A DNA stretch of 64,000 bases from Paraburkholderia gardini (GTDB taxonomy: Bacteria; Pseudomonadota; Gammaproteobacteria; Burkholderiales; Burkholderiaceae). Below are positions 29,307-38,638 of the stretch, piece by piece. Location of the stretch: contig NZ_CAJQYY010000015.1 in NCBI RefSeq assembly GCF_907164575.1, positions 62,001-126,000 on the forward strand, written 5' to 3'. Under the pieces are notes generated by a model. It was given only the letters and a program-made list of their open reading frames with translations. It was not told where the DNA came from and ran no database searches. The position numbers were made by a program, and so were the translations under genes. Position 1 is the first letter of the stretch. Every line of letters starts with the position of its first letter.

Positions 29307-29792
29307 ATGACGCGTATTCTCGAACCCGATTTTTTTGAGTGGACACTCGCGTGGCTTTCGGCACCGGCGCATGAGGAAAGCGAACGTACCGCGAAGGTGC
29401 GGGCAGCGAGGAAAAAGAAGTTTCGACTGACAAAGCGCCTCCTGTCCGGCAACAGGAATCAGCCTGACGAAGGATTGCCGCCCGAGGCGCTGCGCGCGCA
29501 TGTGACGATCCTCGACCAGCCTTCGTCGAAAACGTTGAGTGTCTGCTGGAGCGACCCCACATCCGGCTATTACGGCGACCAGATCTGGCGCATCGGTCTC
29601 GCGCGACACGCTTCGTTCTGCGTGCTGACGGGGCGCCCGATCCGGTACGGCGACGCGGTGTTCCGGCCTCGCTCGTGCGACATTCACTGTCCGGCAAATC
29701 GCGACCGCATGATTCTCGCCGCGGCCATACCGGCCTGTTCGCCCGACGCAGAACACGAATCCGCAGACGAACAGGCGGGCGCGCTGGCGTGA
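29307..29792 (+). CDS. DUF3331 domain protein
   Basis: 161 residues, cytosolic. A basic stretch (RAARKKKFRLTKRLL) comes before the domain core: SVCWSDPTSGYYGDQIWRIGLARHASFCVLTGRPI, then GDAVFRPRSC and PANRDRMILAA. This is the DUF3331 signature common in Burkholderia. The three closely placed conserved residues C..TG.PI and RPR suggest a small binding fold; function unknown. ATG at 29307 follows AAGGTGAAAC. Confidence 0.8.
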   Translation: MTRILEPDFFEWTLAWLSAPAHEESERTAKVRAARKKKFRLTKRLLSGNRNQPDEGLPPEALRAHVTILDQPSSKTLSVCWSDPTSGYYGDQIWRIGLARHASFCVLTGRPIRYGDAVFRPRSCDIHCPANRDRMILAAAIPACSPDAEHESADEQAGALA

Positions 29793-29901
29793 AGATCGCG
29801 CCGCCACGCGCTTGCATACGCACCTGATGCCGGCTTTTCATGATGTCGAGTGAACCCGCCTCGTTCACGCCATGGGCGCGTATGTCACGCGCCCGTTTCG
29901 C

Positions 29902-30435
29902 CTACTCCGCGGTGCCGCGATCGCGCCGACGGTTCGCCACCCGGTCATCGAGCCATCGCACGACGTGGGTGCCATAGCTGCGTGGCGCTTTCGCCGCCGT
30001 ACGCATCGCGAGATCCTTGAGCGTATGGCTCGCGAGCGTTTCGCGCATATGCCGCTCTGCACTTTGCATCACCGCGTGAATCGAACACACGCCATTGGTG
30101 GCCCATGCCGGCGGCGCGTCTTCGAATACCGCACAACGGCCGCGTATTTCGCGGCAGTCAAACAGCGGCTTGTCACCATCGATTGCAATGACGACGTCGA
30201 GCACCGAAATCTTCCCCGCCGGACGTGCAAGCGCGAAGCCGCCCTTCGCGCCTTCAGTCGCGACCACGAGACCCGCCTTGTGCAGCTTCGTGAAAAGTTT
30301 CGCGACGTAATCGGCCGGCACGCCCTGCAGTTCGGCCAGATCGCGAACGCTCGCTTCAGGAACGCCAGGCGCCGGCTCCGTTAGATAAATCAGGCAATGC
30401 AGGCCGTATTCGACGCCCGTGCTGATGTGAGACAT
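29902..30435 (-). CDS. Rrf2-family transcriptional regulator
   Basis: 177 residues, N-terminal winged helix (ISTGVEYGLHCLIYL; ASVRDLAELQGVPADYVAKLF; GAKGGFALARPAGKIS) and a regulatory C-terminal half. Cysteines at 94, 101 and 117 (CREIRGRC ... GVCSIH) lie where NsrR/IscR-type members bind an Fe-S cluster. Start at 30435 is preceded by GTCGGAGTGGAGT. An operator-like dyad (30441-30463) overlaps the start region, so it is probably autoregulated. The same dyad type precedes azoR. Confidence 0.9.
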   Translation of the reverse strand: MSHISTGVEYGLHCLIYLTEPAPGVPEASVRDLAELQGVPADYVAKLFTKLHKAGLVVATEGAKGGFALARPAGKISVLDVVIAIDGDKPLFDCREIRGRCAVFEDAPPAWATNGVCSIHAVMQSAERHMRETLASHTLKDLAMRTAAKAPRSYGTHVVRWLDDRVANRRRDRGTAE

Positions 30436-30440
30436 ACTCC

Positions 30441-30463
30441 ACTCCGACATATCGTATCGGAGT
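30441..30463. promoter_or_regulatory. Operator-like dyad at the Rrf2 gene start
   Basis: ACTCCGA (30441-30447) and TCGGAGT (30457-30463) are perfect arms with a 9-base spacer, only 6 bases before the start codon and over its ribosome binding site. It matches the azoR dyad (27676-27700) as ACTMCGA-N9-TCGKAGT. Confidence 0.6.
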
Positions 30464-30603
30464 TAAGAGTACGCGGTTTTGTGGTGTTTATCAACGTGAG
30501 GGCCGGCATCTGCCCTGAGTGCGCAGGCCGATGGGTACTGTTTTCACGGCAGATTTTCTTCAAAGGCGCCTGGGTTCGTCGCGCTGTCTGAGCGATACCC
30601 GAC

Positions 30604-30940
30604 ATGCTGGCAGACCAGCCATCCACGCAGGATCGTGTGCTCGACCCGGTAGACCGCGTGTCGGAAATCGTATCCGGCGTGCTCATGGCGCTCACATTCA
30701 CCGCGAAGCGCACCGGTTGATCGCCGGCGCGCTCCCGTCGCTCATCGCTGAAAACACAGAACCTGTTGCGCCAGAGGCAATGTACCGGTGTCCGCGTATC
30801 GCGCGCGTCCCTCCGCACGTCTCGACTCGCGCGATCTTTACGCTGCATTGGGTGTGCTCGTGCTGGTGGTGCTTGCGACGTTTCCCGTCGTCGGCCCATT
30901 TATCTTCTTCACGCAGACGGCGTTCGCGCTGGGCGGGTAA
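30604..30940 (+). pseudogene. VIT/CCC1-like small membrane protein gene, several deletions
   Basis: Three fragments in order on the plus strand: MLADQPSTQDRVLDPVDRVS with SEIVSGVLMALTFT (30604-30720, ends in a stop), then AGALPSLIAENTEP in another frame (from 30720), then LYAALGVLVLVVLATFPVVG with PFIFF and a closing ALGG and stop (30938-30940). Together they cover the start, middle and end of the CCC1-like family (usually about 230 residues), with the intervening membrane helices missing. Decayed and non-functional. Confidence 0.7.
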
Positions 30941-30976
30941 GACCCGGTTTCCCCATCGCCCGGTCGCGCGAGGTGG

Positions 30977-31231
30977 TCAGTACCCGTGCTCTCTCATGAT
31001 CATCGCGTTGATCGTGCGGTCCTTCCAGAATACGTTCTGTATGCGCGGCTGCAATATGCGCAGCGCCTCCGTGTCGAGATCGTTGAACGTCAGCAACACC
31101 GCAGGGCGCGGTCCCGCGCCGGGCACATGCTCGATCTTGTCGAACGGTGGAAAACCATAGCGGCTCAGAAATTCACTGATCTCGTCATCGGTCGTGCCAT
31201 CTTCGATGTTGCCTATCAGGAGGTCAGCCAT
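30977..31231 (-). CDS. RRM-type small RNA-binding protein
   Basis: 84 residues. A single RNA recognition motif: RNP2-like DLLIGNIEDG at residues 3-12, helix TDDEISEFLSRYGF, and the RNP1-like RPAVLLTFND. Small RRM proteins occur in Burkholderiaceae but their targets are unknown. Two adjacent ATGs (31234 and 31231) follow GGAGAAG; the second is better spaced. It lies alone between two pseudogenes. Confidence 0.75.
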   Translation of the reverse strand: MADLLIGNIEDGTTDDEISEFLSRYGFPPFDKIEHVPGAGPRPAVLLTFNDLDTEALRILQPRIQNVFWKDRTINAMIMREHGY

Positions 31232-31344
31232 CATCTTCTCCAGTTGCCAGACCACGTTTCATCGACACTGCGATGATCGAACGCCGTCGATACATTGCAA
31301 GGACCGTGCGCGCCACGCAAACCGTGCTACGTCCAGCGCGACGG

Positions 31345-32359
31345 TTACCGGACGGAGTCGTGCCGGATGGTTTCGCGGTATCGCACCACCACCTGTTCGA
31401 GGTTGTAGAACATGCGCTCGCGGCCTGACGCCGCGCCGAGCGGCGAGCGCTGCATCATGGCGAGCACGCCGGGGTTGAGACCCGCCACCCAGAGTGCAAT
31501 GCCCGCGTCGCGCATTTTCTTCCCGGCATCGTTCAGCATCTTGAGCGCGGTGTATTCGATGTCGAATACACCGCCCAGATCGAGCACGACGATCTGAGGC
31601 TTTGTCGCGGCGATCTTCTCCCGAATCTTCTGCGCGACGTTGTCTGCGTTGGCAAAGAAGATGCGCCCTTCCGGCCGCAACAGCAACATGCGCGGAAACG
31701 ATTCGTCGTCCGCGTGATCCGCGGAAGCGGGACGGAACACGTTCGAATCGCAGCAGCGCGCACAACGTCACGACACCTGTGACGATCGTCACGATCGACG
31801 CATGCGGCAGACCCTGGACGATTTCCAGCACGTTGTGAACGAATGGGCCCTTGGGAAAGTGAATGCCGAGCAGCTTTGGAATCTGGTCGACCACGATGAC
31901 GATCGCGATCCCGGCCTTGAATCCGGTCAGCACCGGCCCGGAAATGAAATTCGCGAGAAAGCCCAGTCGCAACACGGATGCGAGCACCAGGATCACGCCC
32001 ACCATCAACGTCAGCGTCGCGGTGGCGATCATCAGTTCCGCGGGACTGCCGTCCGGCGCGGCGCGCCCGAGCGCGGCCGCTACCAGAATGGCAAGTGTCG
32101 TGGTCGTGCTGACGCCAAGCGGACGCGATGTGCCGGTAAACGCGTAAATCACCATCGGCAGGAACGCCGTGTAGAGACCGACCTGCACCGGCAAGCCGGC
32201 TACCGTGGCATACGCAAGCGCTTTCGGAATGACGACCGCCGCCGCGGTCAGTCCCGCGACGGCGTCGGGCCTGATCCACGATTTCCGGTAATGACGAATC
32301 CATTCGGGAACCGGACCGCGCCCGGCACCCGCAACGGGATGTGATGTGTCGTCAGACAT
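31345..32359 (-). pseudogene. SulP-family anion transporter with internal deletion and frameshift
   Basis: The start (MSDDTSHPVAGAG) and the first half of the membrane domain are intact (DAVAGLTAAAVVIPKALAYA; GTSRPLGVSTTTTLAIL; GFLANFISGPVLTGFKAG) up to about 31745. The frame then shifts and picks up directly at the linker and STAS domain (NVFRPASADHADDESFP; MLLLRPEGRIFFANAD; VVLDLGGVFDIEY). About 200 residues of later membrane helices are missing compared with a normal protein of about 560. Transport is not expected. Confidence 0.8.
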
Positions 32360-32450
32360 GGTTTCGAGTCGCAAGCGATGAAGATGTCCCGCGCTGCCAT
32401 GAGCCCCGGTCACGAATCCAGATCGACGGATCCACCCCGGCGGTCGACGT

Positions 32451-33278
32451 TCAGAACGCCTCGGGAACGAACCGGTACGGGTAATCCGGTTCGACGTAAC
32501 CCGCTGCTTTCTGCCGCTTCGGCAACATGACTCTCTCGCGCGGCAGCGTCTCGTACGGAATCTGGCTGAGCAGATGACTGATGATGTTCAGCCGCACACG
32601 CTTCTTGTTGTTCGAGCGTGCGACGAACCAGGGTGCGAGATCCGTGTCGGTTGCCTTGAACATGTCGTCACGGGCGCGTGAATAGTCGTACCAGCGGCTG
32701 TACGAATCGAGATCCATCCGCGACAGCTTCCAGGTTTTGCGTGCGTCGCGAATGCGCGCTTCGAGCCTGCGCGTCTGCTCTTCCTCGCTGACTTCGAGCC
32801 AGTACTTCAGCAGGATGATGCCGGATTCGATGATCGCCCGCTCCACCAGCGGCACCGCCTTGAGAAATGCGTGCACCTGCTCTTCGGTGCAAAAGCCCAT
32901 GACCCGTTCGACGCCCGCCCGGTTGTACCAGCTACGGTCGAACAGCACGACTTCACCGGCTGCCGGCAGATGCGGCAGATAGCGCTGCACGTACATCTGG
33001 GTTTTCTCGCGGTCCGTGGGCGTCGGCAACGCGACGACACGAAACACGCGAGGACTCACACGCTCCGTGATCGCCTTGATGGTGCCGCCTTTGCCCGCGC
33101 CATCCCGTCCTTCGAAGAGAACGCATACCGTGCTGCCGGAGCGTACGACCGATTCCTGAAGCTTCACCAGTTCGACATGAAGACGCGCCAGTTCCTTTTC
33201 ATACGTCTTGTTCGAAAGACGATCCTGCGCAGCTGGACTGGAGGTCTCTTTACCGGTCTTTTTCCTGTGTTCAGCCAT
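32451..33278 (-). CDS. ppk2: Polyphosphate kinase 2
   Basis: 275 residues, class I PPK2, which phosphorylates ADP or GDP using polyphosphate. Walker A is FEGRDGAGKGGT (55-66), Walker B is VVLFDRSWYNRAG (110-122), and the lid region RRLEARIRDARKTWKLSRMD is present. The N-terminus is basic and flexible. ATG at 33278 follows GGGAGCAG. A small membrane protein gene directly upstream on the same strand is probably co-transcribed. Confidence 0.92.
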   Translation of the reverse strand: MAEHRKKTGKETSSPAAQDRLSNKTYEKELARLHVELVKLQESVVRSGSTVCVLFEGRDGAGKGGTIKAITERVSPRVFRVVALPTPTDREKTQMYVQRYLPHLPAAGEVVLFDRSWYNRAGVERVMGFCTEEQVHAFLKAVPLVERAIIESGIILLKYWLEVSEEEQTRRLEARIRDARKTWKLSRMDLDSYSRWYDYSRARDDMFKATDTDLAPWFVARSNNKKRVRLNIISHLLSQIPYETLPRERVMLPKRQKAAGYVEPDYPYRFVPEAF

Positions 33279-33306
33279 CGTGTTCTGCTCCCAGGGAAAG
33301 CACCGC

Positions 33307-33552
33307 TCACGCTTGCTGTTTCGGCGCAGGCGTGCCAGATTCCGCGCCCGTCGGCGGCAGCACTCCCCGCCTCGCCTTTTCTCCCGCTGCGATGAAGAGA
33401 TCGTTGTGCTTGCCAGTCCGGTACGCCGCCCGGTAAGGCGGCCGGGTGAACGCCCACAGCCACACGAGCGGCCACGGCAGGCCGCCGAATACAAGCGAAA
33501 GAAAGCGCAGGGTCTGGAGATGGGTCGACGCCCATCGTTGAGCGGCCGACAT
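33307..33552 (-). CDS. Small membrane protein upstream of ppk2
   Basis: 81 residues with one clear hydrophobic helix (FLSLVFGGLPWPLVWLWAF, about residues 17-35) and a basic, soluble C-terminus. I do not recognise a family. It is encoded 28 bases before ppk2 with the same codon bias, so it is likely real and in that operon, perhaps placing the kinase near the membrane (inference). Confidence 0.55.
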   Translation of the reverse strand: MSAAQRWASTHLQTLRFLSLVFGGLPWPLVWLWAFTRPPYRAAYRTGKHNDLFIAAGEKARRGVLPPTGAESGTPAPKQQA

Positions 33553-34073
33553 GCGCCGCCCCTACCGGAACTGCAAAGGCAACAACCTGGATTGCCCGTG
33601 GCGCACCACGCGCCCGTCATACCGTCAGCCTGTTACACGTCCTCGCATGGCGCGATGCAGCGTGATTCGGGCTGCGTCCGCGACTGCGGCTGCCGGACCA
33701 TGTCTTTTCCAGAATATGCGAAAACGTGACGCATGGCGCATCAATCGATGCGATTCCTGCTTGATGAATCAACCCGTCAAATGAATCCGGAAGGATACCG
33801 GCTGCGAAATCGACGGCGCCTATAAGGAAATGGTAATTAAAAGAGATCGCCGCCCGAAAATTCGCGCACTACACCACATTGTGTAACGGACGTTCCAAAA
33901 GCAATGGCTTTTTGCGTTGTATATCCTAGACTGATAGCGAAAATCGCTTATTCCGTTTGCAGCGATTTTGTCTCGGCCGGCCGTCGCGCCGGCAGTGACT
34001 GGATGCTTTCGCCAGAACCGTAACGCGCTTTTAATATTCCCCTTAAATCGCTCAGTGCAGATAAGGAGTGCGT
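33553..34073. other. Gene-free control region before the antiporter operon
   Basis: About 520 bases without a gene. The right half is A/T-rich (33830-34060) and contains TACAC-N6-GTGTA at 33870-33885 and TTTAATATTCCCC near 34030. It should carry the promoter of the aspT-gadB operon. Confidence 0.5.
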
Positions 34074-35765
34074 ATGTCCTGGTTCACCGCAACATTGCGC
34101 AGTTATCCGGAAATCGCCATTTTTCTTTCACTGGGCATCGGATATTGGGTCGGGGGCAAGAGTTATCGTGGGTTTAGCCTCGGCGCTGTCACAGCGACAC
34201 TGCTCGCCGCTATCGCGATTGGACAGCTGGGCATTACGGTCTCGCCTAACGTCAAATCGGTGTTCTTCCTGATGTTCCTGTTCGCCGTCGGTTACGGCGT
34301 CGGGCCGCAGTTCGTTCGCGGTATCGCCAGGGACGGGCTGCCGCAGGCCATCTTCTCGGTCGTTCAATGCGTGCTGTGTCTGGCGGTGCCCTATGTCGCC
34401 GCAAAGCTCGCGGGCTATACGGTCGGCTCGGCCGCGGGGCTCCTCGCCGGCTCGCAGACCATCTCGGCATCGATGGGTCTTGCCACCGACGCGATCAACC
34501 GCCTCGGCCTGCCTCCCGACCAGACGAAGGAACTGCTGGACGCAATGCCAACTGCATATGCGGTCACCTACATATTCGGCACGATCGGCTCGGCACTGAT
34601 ACTCGCGATGCTCGGTCCGAAGCTCCTCGGCATCGATCTCGAAGCCGCGTGCAAGGAATACGAGGCGCAGTTCGGCGGCGAGAAGGAGATGGGCGGCACG
34701 GGTCAGGCGTGGCACCAGTACGAGTTGCGCGCGTACCGTATCGCGGAGGGCGGCACGGCCGTCGGCATGACGGTCGGCCAGGCGGAAGCGCATTCGCCCG
34801 AAGGCACGCGGCTTTACATCGACCGTATCCGGCACGGCGGCGTCGTGCAGGACGCGAAGATCGACGACGTGTTGCAGGCCGGCGACGTGGTCGCGATCGT
34901 CGGACGCCGGGAGCAGCTCGTGCAGGTGCTCGGGCCACGTGGCGCCGAAGTGGACGACCCCGAGCTGCTGGCGGTGCCGGCGGAAGGCGTCGACGTGTAC
35001 GTCACGTCAAAGGACGTGGAAGGCAAAACGCTGGCGGAACTTGGGCGCCTCCCTGCCGCCCGCGGGGTCTTTCTGCGCAAGATCAGGCGTGGCGCGACGG
35101 AAACGCAGATTCCCGTGCTTCCCGGCACGAAACTGCATCGCGGCGACACGGTGACGCTCGTCGGGCGCACGCAGGACACCACGGCGGCCGCGAAAGCGCT
35201 CGGCGTGCTGGACCGCCCGACGAACTCCGCGGACATCGCGTTCACGGGCCTCGCGATCACGGCCGGCGCGCTGATCGGCGCAATCGTCATCAAGTTCGGC
35301 GCCGTGCCGGTCACGCTGTCGACGGCAGGCGGCGTGCTGATTGCCGGCATCGTCTTCGGCTGGTACCGCGCGATCCACCCGACCTTCGGACGCATTCCGG
35401 ATCCGACGATCTGGTTCATGAACTCCGTCGGCTTGAACGTGTTCATCGCGGTGGTCGGCATTACCGCCGGTCCCGGGTTCGTGAAAGGTCTCCAGCAACT
35501 GGGCATCAGCCTGTTTCTGTGGGGCATCTTCGCGACCGCCGTGCCGCTGATCATCGGCATGTTCATCGCGAAGTACATCTTCAAGTTTCATCCGGCACTC
35601 CTGCTCGGCATCTGCGCGGGTTCGAGAACGACCACCGCCGCGCTCGGCATGATCTGCGATGCCGCGAAAAGCCAGGTGCCAGGCCTCGGCTACACGGTCA
35701 CCTACGCGGTCGGCAATACGTTGTTGACGATCTGGGGGATGGTCATCGTCATGCTGCTGACCTGA
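34074..35765 (+). CDS. AspT-type aspartate:alanine-exchanger-family antiporter
   Basis: 563 residues, duplicated architecture: an N-terminal membrane half ([38 protein letters not shown]) and a C-terminal half ([20 protein letters not shown]), with two cytosolic TrkA-C-like domains between (about residues 205-370). Both GSQT/GSRT motifs typical of the AAEx family are present. The family exchanges an amino acid for its decarboxylation product. With glutamate decarboxylase 39 bases downstream, glutamate/GABA exchange is the natural substrate pair (inference). ATG at 34074 follows ATAAGGAGTGCGT. Confidence 0.9.
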   Translation: MSWFTATLRSYPEIAIFLSLGIGYWVGGKSYRGFSLGAVTATLLAAIAIGQLGITVSPNVKSVFFLMFLFAVGYGVGPQFVRGIARDGLPQAIFSVVQCVLCLAVPYVAAKLAGYTVGSAAGLLAGSQTISASMGLATDAINRLGLPPDQTKELLDAMPTAYAVTYIFGTIGSALILAMLGPKLLGIDLEAACKEYEAQFGGEKEMGGTGQAWHQYELRAYRIAEGGTAVGMTVGQAEAHSPEGTRLYIDRIRHGGVVQDAKIDDVLQAGDVVAIVGRREQLVQVLGPRGAEVDDPELLAVPAEGVDVYVTSKDVEGKTLAELGRLPAARGVFLRKIRRGATETQIPVLPGTKLHRGDTVTLVGRTQDTTAAAKALGVLDRPTNSADIAFTGLAITAGALIGAIVIKFGAVPVTLSTAGGVLIAGIVFGWYRAIHPTFGRIPDPTIWFMNSVGLNVFIAVVGITAGPGFVKGLQQLGISLFLWGIFATAVPLIIGMFIAKYIFKFHPALLLGICAGSRTTTAALGMICDAAKSQVPGLGYTVTYAVGNTLLTIWGMVIVMLLT

Positions 35766-35804
35766 GCGCCGCATCAATCGATTCGTGCACTGGAGAGATG
35801 AGCC

Positions 35805-37184
35805 ATGGCCACACCCGCCGAAAAAGTCACGCCGTACGATGAATTCAACTACGACATACCAGAAGACGAATTTCCGAAGTCCGGCATCTCGGCGCGCGCC
35901 GCCGAAGCGCTCGTGTCGAGCGACGAATGGACCGACACCAATCCGATGCTGAACATGTCGTCGTTCGTGACGACGTATGCGGAGCCCGAAGCCGTCGCGA
36001 CAGCCAGCCGCAACATGTACAAGAACTACATCGACCACGACATGTATCCGCAAACCTTCGCGATGGAAACGCGCATGGTGCGATGGCTGCATCAGTTGTG
36101 GAACGGCCCGAAGGGCGTAGAACCGTATGGAACGGCTACAGTCGGTTCATCGGAAGCGTGCATGCTGGCAGGTCTCGCGCACAAGTGGAACTGGCGGCAG
36201 GCGCGCGAAAAGGCCGGCAAGGACGCGACCCGTCCGAACATGGTGACGGGCGGCAACGTGCAGATCGTGTGGAAGAAGTTTCTGCGCTATTTCGACGTGG
36301 AACCGCGCATCGTGCCGCTCAAACCCGGCAATTACCGGCTGACGGCGGAGCATCTGGACAAGTATGTCGACGAGAACACGATCGCCGTCGTTGCGATTGC
36401 GGGCCAGACGTTCACCGGCGAAGACGACGACATCCAGGAAATCCACGACTGGCTCGACGCCTACGAAAAGAAGACGGGTATTTCGATTCCGATGCATATC
36501 GACGGCGCGTCGGGTGGCTTCGTGAATCCGTTCCTCTATCCGGATTACAAATGGGACTTCCGTTTGCCGCCCGTGCAGTCGATCAACGCTTCAGGACACA
36601 AGTTCGGCTTGACGCCGCCGGGCCTTGGCTGGGTCGTCTTCCGCGAACGCAAGGTGTTCAACGAAGACCTGATCTTCTACGTGAATTACCTGGGCGGCGA
36701 AATGCCGACCGCGACGCTGAATTTCAGCCGCAACGCGGCGCCCATCGCGGTGCAGTACTACCAGTTCCTGCGACTCGGGTTCGACGGCTACAAGCGCGTC
36801 ATGACCCACACGCTGAAGAACGCGGTTGCACTGCGCGATGAACTCGTGAAAAGCGGCTACTTCACGATCATGAACGAGACGCAGCGCATTCCGGTGGTGG
36901 CCGTCACGCTCGATCCGAAGATCAAGAAGTTCAACGAATTCGATGTTTCGAACAAGGTGCGGGAAAAGGGCTGGGTGTTGTCGGCCTATTCGATGCCGCC
37001 GGATGCACAGGAAGTCATGAGTCTGCGCGTGGTCGTGCGTCCGCACATCAACCATAACGTCGCGATGATGCTGAGCCGCGACATCATCGGCGCGTGCAGA
37101 TTCCTGGAAGAACACGGCGGCAACGCGACACCGCCGAAGCTGCATGCACACGCCGGGGAAAAATCGTCACCGGCGAAGTGTTGA
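35805..37184 (+). CDS. gadB: Glutamate decarboxylase
   Basis: Converts glutamate and a proton to GABA and CO2. 459 residues, PLP fold type I: MHIDGASGGFVNPF and the PLP-binding lysine K266 in NASGHKFGLTPPGLGWV. The C-terminal part after residue 400 keeps the conserved PHINHN segment. The start MATPAEKVTPYDEFNYD has ribosome site GGAGAGATGAGCC. It follows the AspT-type antiporter, making a proton-consuming acid-resistance pair. Confidence 0.95.
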   Translation: MATPAEKVTPYDEFNYDIPEDEFPKSGISARAAEALVSSDEWTDTNPMLNMSSFVTTYAEPEAVATASRNMYKNYIDHDMYPQTFAMETRMVRWLHQLWNGPKGVEPYGTATVGSSEACMLAGLAHKWNWRQAREKAGKDATRPNMVTGGNVQIVWKKFLRYFDVEPRIVPLKPGNYRLTAEHLDKYVDENTIAVVAIAGQTFTGEDDDIQEIHDWLDAYEKKTGISIPMHIDGASGGFVNPFLYPDYKWDFRLPPVQSINASGHKFGLTPPGLGWVVFRERKVFNEDLIFYVNYLGGEMPTATLNFSRNAAPIAVQYYQFLRLGFDGYKRVMTHTLKNAVALRDELVKSGYFTIMNETQRIPVVAVTLDPKIKKFNEFDVSNKVREKGWVLSAYSMPPDAQEVMSLRVVVRPHINHNVAMMLSRDIIGACRFLEEHGGNATPPKLHAHAGEKSSPAKC

Positions 37185-37189
37185 AACCC

Positions 37190-37377
37190 GCGGCACCGGC
37201 GCTGGCGGGAAACGGGAGGCGCCTGGCGGGCAGGTTGCCCGCTTCGCCAGTGTCAGAGAATACGTCGACTTCGACCTGCTCGTAAGGGGCCTCTTTTTCC
37301 TCCAGGGCAAGACGCGCGATCCGGACGTATACGCTCCAGGCCGCGCCGTAGAGCGTCACGAGGCTGGTATTCGTCAT
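37190..37377 (-). pseudogene. N-terminal fragment of a glutathione S-transferase
   Basis: The frame from 37377 reads MTNTSLVTLYGAAWSVYVRI, then ARLALEEKEAPYEQVEVDVF, the first 45 or so residues of a GST N-domain, with AGAGGAAAC upstream. After that the similarity fades (GEAGNLPARRLPFPASAGAA) and the gene ends against gadB. The cis-proline and helical domain are absent, so the product would be inactive. Confidence 0.6.
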
Positions 37378-37529
37378 GAAGTGTTTCCTCTTTGATTGCG
37401 CCTCGCCTCCATCACAGAGAGGCGACAAACCCGGTTACATCAACGTGGGGGGGGGTCGCGAGACGTCCAGCGCGTACGGATACTTCGATGAGCATCAAGC
37501 CAGCGTTGCCCGCGCAAATATTGCCCTCA

Positions 37530-37735
37530 TCCAGTCGGCCAGGGAATTCACGGTGACATCCAGGCGTATTGATGTAAAAGAATTCGCGCAAAATCGCGAT
37601 GAATGCTTCAAGCGACTGCTTTTGCTTTTCGGGCACCCGCGGCCGGCCGTTGAAACCCATGGCATCGAAAAGCTTACGAAGCAGTGTGGCCGCCAGGAAA
37701 AGCGGGGCATCAAGTACTGACCGGGGCGCGGAGGC
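37530..37735 (-). pseudogene. Coding remnant upstream of the GST fragment, family uncertain
   Basis: A leftward frame with protein-like character: APLFLAATLLRKLFDAMGFN, GRPRVPEKQKQSLEAFIAIL and REFFYINTPG. It has neither a start nor a clear end. It could be the last helices of a TetR-type regulator, which often precede GST genes, but I cannot name it with confidence. A run of ten G at 37447-37456 lies nearby. Confidence 0.35.
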
Positions 37736-37762
37736 GTCCTGAAGCGGCGGCCAGTGATCGCG

Positions 37763-38638
37763 TCACTTCACTTGCGCCTGACGCCCGATCAGCGCCTGCA
37801 TCTCTGCGATATTCATGCGCGCCTGCTGCGCCGCCGGCGAATCCGGCGCGAGCGCCACTTCGAGCCTTTGCCAATATTCGATCGCGGCTGCGTAATCGTG
37901 GCGATCCTGCGCAGCCGATCCGGCCAGCGCAAGCGCCTTCGGATTGGCCGGATCGATGGCAAGCGCTGTCTGGATCTGCGCCGACGCCTCCCCGTCAAGA
38001 CTGCCGTTGCGCGCGCTCGCAATGGCATCGGCGTAGTCGGCTCGCAACTGGGCGTCGCCCGGCATGAGCGCAACCGCTTTTGCGTAAGCCGCCGTCGCGT
38101 CCTCCACGCGACCGAGCTCGAAATACGAGTGGGCGAGCATAGCCCAGCCATCGGCGTCGGTGGGCTGCTCTCGCAGGCGTATCGCGAGACGCGACACCAC
38201 CAGTTCCAGCGGACCCGAATCGATCCCGTGCTGCCCGGCGTATGCGCGATCGAGCGTCAGCGCGGCGGGCTCGCCGAGATGCAGATACATCGCAAACGCG
38301 GCGGCAGGAATGAGCGCGATGAAAAGCGCGGCTGTGCCAGCCCGCGTTGCGACACCGCGCGCCGCAGCGGTCTGCGGCGCGCTGGCCGATTCGGCAGATG
38401 CCACGTCGTCGAGCAGGCGTGTTTCGATCTCGTTTCGTGTTGCCTCATGCAGCGCCTTCGAAAGCGTGCCCGCGCGGAACTCGGCGTCGACACGCGCCAG
38501 TTCGTCGTGATACAGCGCGACGAGGAGCGGGCGGCTGTCGCGTGCACCGCGTGTGCCGGTGCGGCGTGTAAGAGGCCAGGCCACGCACAGCACGGCGAAC
38601 GCGAGCATCGAGCCGGCAGTCAGCCAGAACCCGGTCAT
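37763..38638 (-). CDS. ccmI: Cytochrome c maturation protein CcmI (CycH-type)
   Basis: 291 residues. It presents apocytochrome c to the haem lyase. Two membrane helices (residues 5-24 and about 105-125) enclose a cytosolic segment with SRPLLVALYHDELARVDAEF, and the periplasmic C-terminal half is a TPR array (DGWAMLAHSYFELGRVEDATA; ADYADAIASARNGSLDGEAS; PKALALAGSAAQDRHDYAAA). Last gene of the leftward nap-ccm array and overlaps ccmH by 4 nt. Confidence 0.9.
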   Translation of the reverse strand: MTGFWLTAGSMLAFAVLCVAWPLTRRTGTRGARDSRPLLVALYHDELARVDAEFRAGTLSKALHEATRNEIETRLLDDVASAESASAPQTAAARGVATRAGTAALFIALIPAAAFAMYLHLGEPAALTLDRAYAGQHGIDSGPLELVVSRLAIRLREQPTDADGWAMLAHSYFELGRVEDATAAYAKAVALMPGDAQLRADYADAIASARNGSLDGEASAQIQTALAIDPANPKALALAGSAAQDRHDYAAAIEYWQRLEVALAPDSPAAQQARMNIAEMQALIGRQAQVK

